Shown here piece by piece: positions 55,671-64,000 of a stretch of 64,000 nt of DNA. The stretch comes from Areca catechu (Eukaryota > Streptophyta > Magnoliopsida > Arecales > Arecaceae). The translations under genes and the position numbers were made by a program. Position 1 is the first letter of the stretch. Every line of letters begins with the position of its first letter. Where the stretch lies: contig CM038049.1 of assembly GCA_021397845.1 (NCBI GenBank), positions 102,764,877 through 102,828,876 on the forward strand. The letters are read 5' to 3'. The notes under the pieces were generated by a model. It did no database searches. It was given only the letters and a program-made list of their open reading frames with translations, and was not told the origin of the DNA.

Positions 55671-57270
55671 TGATGTGGGACTAAGATGATGCGTGACTAT
55701 ACTAATGATGAGATGGTATGCAAATAATTTTTTCTTCTTTTCTGATTTAGGTTTTAAGAGATTTTCTGATTCCCAAAGTCAAGCAAAGTTAGATCTAGAG
55801 GTTCTATAAGCACAAGAAACTTCTAGCATGCAAACTTAGCCCGTAAACAATGATGAAGAGTGGACCCCGGGATTGAGAAACCCCGTAGGACTTAGCTCTA
55901 AATTAATACCTACTTAGGAGACTAGGGAGTGCAAACCTTGAAGATTCTGATACGCCTGATATTGAGTTTGCTTACACTCGCGGATGCTGCCTAGAGGATT
56001 AAGGCTTCGACCCTACGGATTCGCTGGCTTTTCATCCGATGGTCCCGAAGGCAAGAGAGACCGAATCCTTTATCCGTGGCACCTGGAGGACCTATGAGCA
56101 ACCAAGTAAAGGATGAGAAAATAGCAAGTAGGGGTATAAGAAAGTAGGAAGTGTTGGGAAAGGAGTCAAAGATTGTGGTTGAGGAGGGCTCTTCTCGTTG
56201 GGCATCTAGGTAGATCTTCGAGGTGGCATCCCAACTTGAAGATGGAATGGTGGCTTGTGAAGGAAGATGGTAACTTAGGGCCTCTCACCCCTCGATGTCC
56301 TGAAGGACTAAGGCACTCTCTCACAGAGTTCCTAGTCTAAGAAGACAAGGGCTAAAGGAAGAAGAACTCACTTTTTCATTCATTAGAAATTGAATTTACA
56401 AAAGGTTAGGGCTCCTTTTATAAGCACCTAAGTCTCATTTGAATTCAAATGGAAGGAGTTACAAAACATTAAACAAGGGGTGCCCAAAATCTGCATTTAA
56501 TCCCTTGAAATTTGAAATTCATGATGCTAGGCCGACCTTGACTTGGAGGAGCTTTATTTAGGGAGGGAAGGGAGGAGGTTGTCCCCATTCAAATTTTGAA
56601 TTCCTTCATGACTCAAGGTGGTGCCCAATTGACTTTAATTTTCTTCCATGGCTGACCATGACTCTTTTGGAAGAAAGCTTGATGTGGGGGTTGGATGAAA
56701 GGAACTTGTCTTCAAAAATCAAGGGATGCTTCATTGTCTTGAAGAACCTTCGTTAGCCGACCAAGCTTCTATTGAAAAGAGCTTGATGTGGGCAGTGGGA
56801 TGGGGAGTTTGTTGGCTTGGAGCATGGGCATCCAACAGGCATTGATTTTGAAGTCCTCCATTTTCTCTTGGCCGCCCTAGTGTCAAGATGATGTGGCGCA
56901 TCCTTTCGCCAAGTGGTGCTAGTGAGGTGGTGCTCCAAGAGCTGAGGTGGCATTTTTTTATGGCATGGAGAAGATGGCTTGATCCATCAACTGGGCTTGA
57001 CTCAAGTGTCCACTCCAACTTTAGACCAGCTTGAGCTCAATCTTCAAGTAGACTTAGGCTTGGACCAATACAACTAAATACATGACCCATTGACCTAGCT
57101 TAACCAATTGGCAAAGGTACAGGGCTAAAACAAAAATTGAAACTAAATACATGACTCAAAATTAAAATGCTCATGCTTGAAGCCTTATTACAGGACCCAA
57201 TAAATTGAAACCCTAATCAGAGATCCACAGAGGATTGAGGAGCCTTTGTCTGATTCTGGTGCCCACACCA
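55671..57270 (-). repeat. C 5' LTR (uninterrupted)
   Basis: 1600 bp, TGATGTGGGAC to GCCCACACCA. It keeps single copies of the three target sites used in the partner LTR: GGTAT 55715-55719, CCTTT 56414-56418 and AAAAC 56463-56467. The TATA box TTATAAAAGG (minus strand) spans the CCTTT site. It contains 'gggcctctcacccctcgatg', also found tandemly amplified at 60678-60855. Confidence 0.93.
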
Positions 57271-57926
57271 ATTTATAGTTGTCATGCCAGAGTATGGTTA
57301 GGCTCACCTATTTATGGTTAGGATGGGGTTAATTAACTTTACCCCGCATATAACCATAAGTGGTTGCCAATTGATTCTGGCCAGTTTGGAATCGTTGGAA
57401 TTGGAGTTAGCGGTCACGTGGCCACTCCGGTAAGGTTGCAACTGGAGATAGTGGCCGCGTGGTCGACTGTAACAATCGTACCTATGTTCAAAGATTTAGG
57501 ATCAACCGGAGATTTGTTTCTGGACCTCTTCCCCAGGAGGGACAGGCATCGAATAGATGAAATGTCCTCGAGCTTATCCTTTTCAGTGCAAGCCGAGAAC
57601 GCTTCTTGTAGTTGCATCAAAGCTTTTCCCTTTGGAGTGGGTTGCGAAGCGATGCTGGTGTCATCTTCGGACCATTCTTCTTCAGATCGATGTATTTGGG
57701 CTGATGTGTAGGAGACTGATCAGTAGCTGGTTATGGTAGTATTCTTCGGGATCAACACCTTCGGCTAAAGCCGAAGATGACCCCACATTATGACCAGGGT
57801 AGAGTCGTCACTTTATCTACCCATGTGGTTCCCTCCAGGTGCTTCGATTTAGATTCCTGATTCAAAAAGAATTTGGTGAGCAGTTGAACCGATAATTGGC
57901 CTGTGCTGAATTGACATATCATAATA
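57271..57926 (-). repeat. Tat-R 3' LTR, U3 part
   Basis: It begins with the second ATTTA copy (57271-57275). On the minus strand the U3 runs from about 57926 (TATTATGATATG, with TA where TG is expected) to CATGACAACTATAAAT, the TATA box cut by C. The limit was set by analogy with Tat-L, where GGGGGCAAC comes right before the LTR. Short ORFs here are chance. Confidence 0.65.
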
Positions 57927-57942
57927 GTTGCCCCCCACTCTC
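57927..57942 (-). promoter_or_regulatory. Tat-R polypurine tract
   Basis: GAGAGTGGGGGGCAAC on the minus strand. Confidence 0.65.
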
Positions 57943-58518
57943 AATTTTCGAAGCAATGATTTGCCTTGATGAGTGAGAGTATTAATGGATTGTCATTTTC
58001 TGCCAGAAGAAGTATAACTAATGATGGTTAATCTTTGATCCGGTTGCTCTCCATAACTGAAATCTGATTCGAAAATCAGGTTGAAGACAGGTGTCGCCTT
58101 CCTACTGGAACATAAAAAGGAAAGGGGCCAATCAATAGGTTGTGTCCCTTCCTTCCATTGCAGTGATTCAGCTGATCCTTTAATTGGGATATGGGTAAAG
58201 GACATGGCTTCATCCCAGTCATCGAGTGGACTCACGCGGATTAGGGCTTTTGGTTCTTCCTGCATTGAATCAGCTTGGCATTGCTTAGAGTTTCGCTCCC
58301 GTCTCTAGTGCTTGTATACATGGTGCAATCAGAGGGAGGATGCCTCTTCTTTGGAGGGGGATGAATCGAAGCGCTTCTCTCCCCCTTATAAAGGGGGGAG
58401 AGGACTGGTAGGAGAAGCTTCTCCGCTTCTGTTAGCTTTTGTTTTTTTCCCAGCTTTTCTTGACTCTAGTCCCCAGTTTCTTCTGCAAGTAGTGTCTCCT
58501 TGCTCCTTTTTTTTCAGC
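57943..58518 (+). other. Tat-R spacer and aORF leader
   Basis: It holds the TATA box at 58384-58395 and a pyrimidine-rich leader up to the ATG at 58519. The minus-strand ORF 57993-58265 shows no known motif. Confidence 0.55.
58384..58395 (+). promoter_or_regulatory. TATA box of Tat-R antisense ORF
   Basis: CCTTATAAAGGG, about 125-135 bp before the ATG, the same spacing as in Tat-L. Confidence 0.6.
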
Positions 58519-59895
58519 ATGGTTAGGTCTTTGGAGATTCGCGCCATCGATGGAGGAGGGGCTGGGCTTTTAGGTCCTGTTAGGGATGTCGTTGCTGAAA
58601 TTAGACCGGAGCTGGTTCCCAGTTCTATTTCTTTTAGAAAAAGAGCCCACCTTCGAGAACATTATCGCATTCCCCAAGGCTTCCTTCTAGTGCTCCCGAA
58701 ACCTGAAGAACGGGTAAATAAACCTCTCACCGAGCGCATCGCTATATATGAAGACCATTTGAAAGCTGGTCTTCACTTTCCATTACATCCTTTTTTCCTT
58801 AGGATTTTTAATATGTATTAGATTGTTCATGTGCAATTGACTCCGAATAGTATTCAAAACATCTGCAGGTTTTTGGCCTGATGTCACATAGCCAATGTGA
58901 GGCCTAGGACTAGCCTATTCACTTCCCTCTTCGTCTTAAAGAGGGACTTCCATGGCTATCGATGGTGGGTCATCGACCCTCATCCTGGCCATAAAATAAT
59001 GAAGGACATGCCTAGGGCCATCCATTGGTGGAAGCCCAACTTTGTCTTTGTCTCCTCTACTCAGCCATGGAATTTCAATAGTGAGTGGAGAGAGCCTCGC
59101 ATGGATGCTATGTCGGTAAGAAGGTTATGGTGGCTGACCAACCTGACTATACTTTGTTATCTGGTTTGGAGGCCATTTCCATTCGAGAGCTTTTAGAAGA
59201 GAGGAACCTTCACCTTGCTGGGATCAGCGGGTCGTCCATGTTAGGTACAAGCAATAAAAGACTCTGACTTTTCCCATTTCGTAGCCTCTCGATTTGGCTA
59301 ATTTTGATACTTGCTTTTGTTTGTAGGTGGCAGGATAAGGCCTTATCTGAGCCTGCTCCATGAGTCTACCCAAAGGAAGACAACTCAAGCTTCTTCTTCG
59401 AGATCAGAGGTCCAAAAAAGGCCCGAGAGGAGGGACCCAGCAAATGTGCTACATCCTATAAGGGGACGTCTAGAGGAGATGAAGTCCTACCAATGGAGCT
59501 TCCAACAGAGCTCCTACCGACTAAGGCTTTGCTGAGGTCTAGCTCTCTGATCCAAATTATGGAGAGCCCGACCTCGATGATCGATGTACAGCCACCTTGC
59601 CCCCTACGACAAACAAGGGCAAGGCACCACAAGTCGAAGAGGAGTTGATAAGGAATACTCCTCTAGACAGGGACTATGAGATAAACCTCTCAAAATTCTC
59701 TGATACGAGGGGTAGTCAGTCAAAACTGACATCTTGCCGAAGTATCCAACTCTGTATTCTCCTCCATACTGAAGGTAAGGTAGCTATAACCTCTTTCATC
59801 TTTGTTTGGCCATTCACATCATAATGGATCTTATATTTTAACCCATTGATGTAGCTGGTCCATGACATCACCTTCTTAGAGGAGGGCATGGAGGG
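58519..59895 (+). pseudogene. Tat-R antisense ORF (aORF), PF04195-like
   Basis: The ATG at 58519 gives MVRSLEIRAIDGG; the frame is open further upstream, but the TATA box and family start favour this ATG. It reaches IYEDHLKAGLHFPLHPFFLRIFNMY, the family signature, then TAG at 58819-58821. Similarity goes on past stops: LTPNSIQNICRFLA, LFVLKRDFHGYRWWV, WREPRMDAM, then in another frame LLEERNLHLAGIS. An intron-like gap (59245-59326) follows. After it come GGRIRPYLS and a Lys/Arg/Ser-rich part (to about 59770), with a second possible intron (about 59775-59854, GTAAGG..TTGATGTAG). It is cut off by LTR-like sequence at 59896. Function of the family is unknown. Confidence 0.72.
59245..59326 (+). 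other. probable spliceosomal intron in Tat-R aORF (82 bp)
   Basis: Donor GTACAAGC after TTAG; acceptor 'tgcttttgtttgtag' before GTGGCAGGA. Same place as the intron in Tat-L. Confidence 0.6.
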
Positions 59896-60595
59896 CTGAT
59901 GGGGACATCAGGTCAAGCCTAGTTCACTATGGGTCCCTAAGTTTTGAGTCCCTTAGAAATGATTAAAATTATATCTTTGAGTCCAATAATCTGCCTGTGT
60001 TAGTCGTTTGAGTCCTATATTTAGGCCTTGAGTTTTATTTTTCAGGCCTTATTACACTTGAGTCCTGTATTGTGGCCCCTGAGTCTTGTTTTGGGCCTTT
60101 CTGCATTTGAGTCCTATATTTAGAGTCATCCATACCATAAGGGTTTTGGATAAGTCAAATTTAGTTGAGACATTTATCATTTGGAGTCTTGTAAGTTCAA
60201 TCAACTCATGTTGAGCCAATTTTGAGTCCTATGAGTCCTCTGAGTTTTATATTGAGTCCAGTCCAGCAAGAGAAGATTCATGACACTGATGGACCCCAGC
60301 CCGAATGATAACTTGCCAACTTCAAGGAGTTTCAATCATATTTGGATGTGCCATATTGGATTGCATGAGAAGGACCTTGAAGATTTTACATTATCAACCT
60401 GCTGAGAAGATGGAGCCCAGGAGAAATCCTAAAACTAGGCCAGCATGGAAGTGGGCTGCCCAAAGCCCAAAGCCTTCGTGGATATTGCGCCCCACCATTA
60501 TGGTCACCTTTCTTGGTCGACCACCCTTAGAATTACCACCCATTGGACCAAGTCAAAGAGAGGGAGAGACCAAGTCAAAGAGAAGGTATAATTGA
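59896..60595 (+). repeat. LTR-like fragment of an A-type chromovirus
   Basis: It begins TGATGGGGACATCAGG, like TGGTGGGGGCACCAGG at the start of the A LTR. It has many 'ttgagtcctatatttag' and 'gagtcctgtatt' repeats and a 'tggtcgaccaccc' block like the A LTR. The far end is not recognisable, and no matching duplication was found. It could be a truncated LTR or solo LTR. The ORF 60305-60595 lacks known motifs. Confidence 0.5.
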
Positions 60596-61117
60596 TGTGG
60601 GACTGAGATGGGAGGATCGTCAGAGAGATAAGAAGTCTCCAAGGATTAGTGTCAAGAACAGGATAACCAGGGCCTCACCACCCTCGATGTCTTGAAGGAC
60701 AAAGGCAAATAGGGCCTCACACCCCTCGATGTCCCGCAAGATAAAGGCAAACAGGGCCTCACACCCCTTGATGTCCCGTCGGACAAAGGCATAGGGTTTC
60801 ACACCCCTCGATGCCCGAAGGCGAAGGAAAAATGGGCCTCACACCCACTCCCTCATGGAGGCCGACATTCTCAAAGAATGAATGAAATACTACTAGGCCT
60901 CTCACCCTCCCCGCCCATGCGGGGTCAAACAAAAAAAAAATAATCTTCTAAAAAAATTTATTTTATTCTTCACCAGCTTTCAAATACAAGAGGGGATGCC
61001 TTTATATAGGCTTACAAAATTTAGGACCCATACATGAAATTTTTATTTATTAATTAATTTATTTTTTTCATCCTAAACCAGTAGATTTGAGATCCATGTA
61101 GAGCTGCTTCTGCATCA
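60596..61117 (-). repeat. LTR-like fragment related to the C LTR
   Basis: It starts TGATGTGGGACTGAGATG, like the C LTR (TGATGTGGGACTAAGATG), and shares 'cctcgatgtcc..aaggac..aaggc'. A TATA box (CCTATATAAAGG, minus strand, 61008-61019) follows at the expected side. The right limit (CATCA near 61117) is a guess. Confidence 0.5.
60678..60855. repeat. about 42-bp tandem repeat, 4 to 5 copies
   Basis: Units start AGGGCCTCACACCCCTCGAT near 60678, 60719, 60761, 60801 and 60841 (partial). The C LTR has one copy of this unit (56278-56320), so it was amplified here. Confidence 0.8.
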
Positions 61118-61602
61118 GGATCTATGCAACTCCATCTTCTGTGATCGTGGAACAAGGGACCGGCGAACATGGCGAAGGGGAGCTGGGGTAGATCTGGTGA
61201 AGATGAGGGAGATCCTCCATATCCAGGATGGCCAATAAGGAAATTGGGGCCAAGTCATGGGAGGTGATCACGGGATTGACCAAGCCGGGAATTATTCTGG
61301 TGATTCCGACCTCCATCTCGAGTGAATCAATATCTGTTCCACGAGGCAAGCGACGGAGATGACAGAAAGATCGAGGACAAAATCATTGAAGGTGACTCCA
61401 TGGCGAGCGGGAGGAGGAGGCGAGGAATCATCGATGACGATGGTGGCTGGGCGATGGTCGTGGGAGAGCAGGGCGTGGCCAATTCAAAGTAGGTGCGTGT
61501 TGTGCACCGTCATTTATCTTCGAGATGGATCACAGTGGCGTTGCACGAAATAGAGGGGGTTCAACTTTGCTGGCAAACACAATGCATCATGCTAGCTAGC
61601 TA
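61118..61602. other. unassigned stretch
   Basis: 485 bp, rather GC-rich, with ORFs of 75 codons (minus, 61122-61349) and 64 codons (plus, 61359-61553). Neither shows a motif I know. It ends at AGCTA (61598-61602), the likely target duplication of Copia-3. Confidence 0.4.
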
Positions 61603-62554
61603 TGTTGGGATATGTCGGCTCAAGCATAGATCGCCACCGGTTTGACAGGCCGAAGGCATTTCTCCCGAACCATGCGCTACAAACCCAAACATTCGAAAGA
61701 AGCCGAATGTTGAGTCTCAGGTGGTGCATTCATGGCTAGTCGGGTCAATGTACATGTGTTGATCTAGTCTATCATGGTTTTCCATGATGTGTCTAGGGCT
61801 AGGATTGAGTCCGGTATGAGTCCTAGATGTTTAAGCTCAATTTTGGTCTTTCTGGGTCTTTGAGTTGGCTCTTCTATTGTAAGAGTTGACTCTATTGGTT
61901 GGCACATCTCAGAACAGGTAATTATGGTCTGGACGAGTCAGGATGGATTAGAGTCAGCTCGGATGCACAGTCAGGGAAACCTGCAGTCTGAATGAGTCAG
62001 CTCGGATATATTAGAGTCAGCTCGGATATATTAGAGTTAGCTCGGATATATTAGAGTAAGGTCAAAATATTAGAGTTAGCTCAGATATATTATGTTAGCT
62101 CGAATGCATAGTTAGGAAATCTATTGTCTGGACGAGTCAGCTCGAATGGATTTGAGCCGGCTCGGATGACGGGTGAACTATTTTTGAATGGTGCCAGTTG
62201 GGAGAGTTTTTGGGATCTCAGGAACATGTGACTGAAATATATATATTGTATTCTCGTAAGAGGATGTGATGGTGTAACAAACTTCTTGGAAGTAGAAATC
62301 CCTTTCTCCCATGAAAATTTTTTCTATTTTCTTCCTTCTTCTCTCTTCTCCCGTTCTTGGTGTTCTTGACTTCATAGACCTGAATCCTACCATAATCTTC
62401 AATGGAGATTGCTAGTAGATGGTCATTCACAACCTGGTGATACGCTTCCGAGATTGCTTTATTGATTAGGGCATTCATTCTTGATCGGGAACAAGGCTAT
62501 TCTTGAGGATTTGGTTTGTCAAATATGGTTGGATTTGTAGTAAAATTCTGAACA
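61603..62554 (+). repeat. Copia-3 5' LTR
   Basis: About 952 bp from TGTTGGGATATG to TCTGAACA. The start is inferred from TGTT. It has tandem 'agtcagctcggatatattag' repeats (about 61995-62110). Confidence 0.72.
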
Positions 62555-62556
62555 GT

Positions 62557-62568
62557 TGGTATCAGAGC
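62557..62568 (+). promoter_or_regulatory. Copia-3 primer-binding site (initiator tRNA-Met)
   Basis: TGGTATCAGAGC, two bases after the LTR. Confidence 0.9.
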
Positions 62569-62663
62569 TTGGTTCGTGGAAGGAAGATCTCAAGATCAGA
62601 GGGTTGGAAGTAAGACTTCTTGCAGGTACGATTTTCATATCTCTTGAATTCTTGATTGTGGTA

Positions 62664-63560
62664 ATGGCATCAAGTGGGTTCAAAGTAGATTTTGAGAAGT
62701 ATGATGGCAAGGAAAACTTCACGCTATGGCAGCAAAGGATTAAAAATTTGCTGGTTCAACAGAGAATCTACAAGATCTTGGTTAAAGAAAGACCGAAAAA
62801 GATTAATGTTGAAGATTGGGAAGAGTTAGAAGAGATTGCTTTTAGCACCATAAGGATGTATTTGGCTGATCAGGTTTTACCTGAGGTGTGTTCAGAGACT
62901 ACTGCAAAAGGTCTTTGGAGAAGACTGGAGAACACATACATGGAAAAGAACATGATGAACAAGCTATGGCTGAAGAAGCAATTATATAGCTTGAGAATGC
63001 CTGAAGGAGGAGACTTTGTTGCACATATTCAGAAGTTCAATCAGGTTTGTTCTGAGGTGATGAGTTTGGATGTGAAGATAGACGAGGAAGATCGGGCATT
63101 ATTGCTGTTGTGTTCACTCTTTGGATTGTATGATGGTCTCATAACAACTTTAGTTTATGAGAAGGAAACCCTAAACTATGAAGAAGTTGTTGGTGTGCTC
63201 AGATCCAATGAGCAAAGGGAAAAGATCTGCAAAGGTAATCTTAATTCAGAGGTTCTTGCTATGAATGAGAGGCAAAGAAGATCCAAGGAAACAACTAGGG
63301 GAAAGTCTAAGGGCATATCTCAGTCTCGGAACGACAAGAGTTTGAAATGTTACAAGTGTCGACAGCTTGGGCATATCAGGAAGAATTCTCCTCTTTGGAA
63401 GATAGAAAATGGGAGAGCCAACACTAGTGGTGCAATGGAGAAGGAGTACTTGTTGTATCAGATGGATCAGTGGATTGGGAGAATACCTATATTTTGGATT
63501 CTGAAAGCTCATTCCACTATACCTCACATTGGGATTGGTTTTACACCTATGACAGGTTAG
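62664..63560 (+). pseudogene. gag: Copia-3 gag
   Basis: The family start is the ATG at 62664 (MASSGFKVDFEKYDG), 36 codons inside a longer open frame. The capsid has NFTLWQQRIKNLL, WEELEEIAFSTIRMYL and LWRRLENTYMEKNM. The zinc knuckle reads CYKCRQLGHIRKNS: the fourth ligand, normally Cys, is Ser, so metal binding should fail. Beyond about 63460 the frame is no longer the coding one (see pol), which marks a one-base shift. Confidence 0.85.
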
Positions 63561-64000
63561 ATGGAAGTAGTGTAAATCTTGGTGATGATCACCCTTGTAT
63601 GGTAGCTGGTGTAGACACTATTAGGGTGAGGATGTATGATGGAGTGATAAGGACTCTATCTAATGTCAAACATGAACCAGAATTGAAAAAGAATTTGATT
63701 TCTTTAGGCTACATAGAAGAGCAGGGATATGCTTTTAGTTGCCAATCTGGTAGTGGATGTTTGAGAATTACCAAGGGAGCTTTGGTGGTAATGAGAGGAA
63801 GAAGACTGAGCAACAATCTATATAGGATGGAAGGCTCAATGATAAGTGATAGTGCTGAAGTGCTTGTAGCGGCACAGGAGGAACAGTTGAAGTATAAATT
63901 ATGGCACTATCGAATGGGTCATATGAGTGACTGAGGGCTTATGGAGCTAAGTAAAAGAGGGAACATCCTAGCTTTGAAAAAGGATGGAAATGACTTGTGT
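63470..64000 (+). pseudogene. pol: Copia-3 pol, protease and pre-integrase part
   Basis: In a different frame from gag, the protease box reads ILDSESSFHYT where the family has DSG; Gly to Glu next to the active site should inactivate it. WFYTYDR and VNLGDDHPC follow, then NLYRMEGS and LWHYRMGHMSD. A TGA at 63932-63934 stops the frame before GLMELSKRG, which continues the family sequence. Integrase and RT lie past the window. Confidence 0.83.

Larger units (their letters stand above)
17588..57270 (-). mobile_element. C: non-autonomous chromovirus-type Ty3/gypsy element, host of four nested insertions
   Basis: It is bounded by ATTTA (17583-17587 and 57271-57275). On the plus strand the LTRs start TGATGTGGGAC and end GCCCACACCA (CACTA in the 3' copy). 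After removing A, B, Copia-2 and E the element is about 5.8 kb: two about 1.6-kb LTRs and about 2.6 kb of internal DNA. The internal part keeps a gag N-terminus, a short pre-RT piece and the last part of integrase plus chromodomain, so it cannot move by itself. Three insertions are in the 3' LTR and one is next to the PBS. Confidence 0.9.
17355..59895 (-). mobile_element. Tat-R: second Ty3/gypsy Tat-lineage element, 3' portion, minus orientation, split by C
   Basis: Read on the minus strand, an antisense ORF (on the plus strand here) is followed by a polypurine tract and a 3' LTR ending CGTCAACA at 17355. Its pol region is not present in the window: LTR-like material begins at 59896, so the element is truncated or interrupted there. 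The LTR is cut in two by element C. Tat-R is a different family from Tat-L, since the LTR sequences differ, but it has the same aORF layout. Confidence 0.7.
61603..64000 (+). mobile_element. Copia-3: Tork/Tnt1-like Ty1/copia element, 5' part (runs off window)
   Basis: 5' LTR, initiator-Met PBS, gag and the start of pol. Gag with one zinc knuckle followed by the DSxSS protease box and a GAG-pre-integrase block (LWHYRMGHMSD) is the Tork/Tnt1 pattern. The 3' end is beyond the window. Confidence 0.85.

Noticed and set aside
56731..57018. ORFs in 56731-57018 and 43677-43910 as a protein family
   Set aside because: They are equivalent positions of the two C LTRs read on the minus strand.
57364..57711. 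115-residue ORF as a host gene
   Set aside because: Lies in the U3 part of the Tat-R LTR; no recognisable domain.
60305..60595. 96-residue ORF as a gene
   Set aside because: Located in LTR-like sequence with no motif.

Overview
The window is plant nuclear DNA made almost entirely of LTR retrotransposons inserted into one another. I see no host gene, rRNA, tRNA or CRISPR array. Signs of a plant are the primer-binding sites complementary to initiator tRNA-Met (TGGTATCAGAGC), a Sirevirus-type Ty1/copia element with an extra 3' ORF, plant chromoviruses, Tat-type Ty3/gypsy elements with a spliced antisense ORF, and a Harbinger-like MITE. A monocot such as a palm is my guess; nothing here proves it.

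Layout. (1) 1-16686: the 3' part of a Tat-lineage element, 'Tat-L' (+): dead integrase, two tandem-repeat blocks, an antisense ORF (aORF, minus strand) and the 3' LTR. Sirevirus-like 'Copia-1' (3995-15015, +, target duplication GAATT) splits the aORF. (2) 16687-17354: a short gap holding a 584-bp MITE with TAA duplications. (3) 17355-59895: a second Tat element, 'Tat-R' (minus): 3' LTR and aORF. Its LTR is cut at the TATA box by chromovirus 'C' (17588-57270, minus, duplication ATTTA). (4) C is itself only about 5.8 kb but holds four insertions. Three lie in its 3' LTR: A (17638-22818, GGTAT), B (23525-31892, CCTTT) and Sirevirus-like Copia-2 (31947-43369, minus, AAAAC). The fourth, E (46770-55644, minus, CCTAA), lies beside its primer-binding site. 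The unbroken 5' LTR of C keeps the pre-insertion sequence of the first three sites, which confirms the boundaries. (5) 59896-61117: LTR-like remnants. (6) 61118-61602: unassigned. (7) 61603-64000: the 5' part of a Tork/Tnt1-like copia element, 'Copia-3'.

How the parts relate. B and E carry whole gag-pol sets (zinc knuckle, protease, RT, RNase H, integrase, GPY/F, chromodomain) broken by small frameshifts. A and C have lost most of gag-pol. They share one chimeric internal region that joins a gag remnant to the last part of integrase plus chromodomain, so they look like one non-autonomous lineage moved by relatives such as B or E. A, B and E share leader motifs upstream of gag although their LTRs differ; C keeps them in weaker form. 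Relative ages from nesting: Tat-R, then C, then A, B, Copia-2 and E; and Tat-L, then Copia-1. B is the youngest by LTR identity.

The most interesting signals are: the A/C chimeric family; the conserved leader; GTCGAC-motif arrays repeated in both the LTRs and the pol-to-3'ORF spacer of two Sireviruses; the same-position intron and TATA box of the antisense ORF in two Tat families; a 681-bp identical tract between otherwise diverged LTRs of A; and two insertions placed inside TATA boxes.
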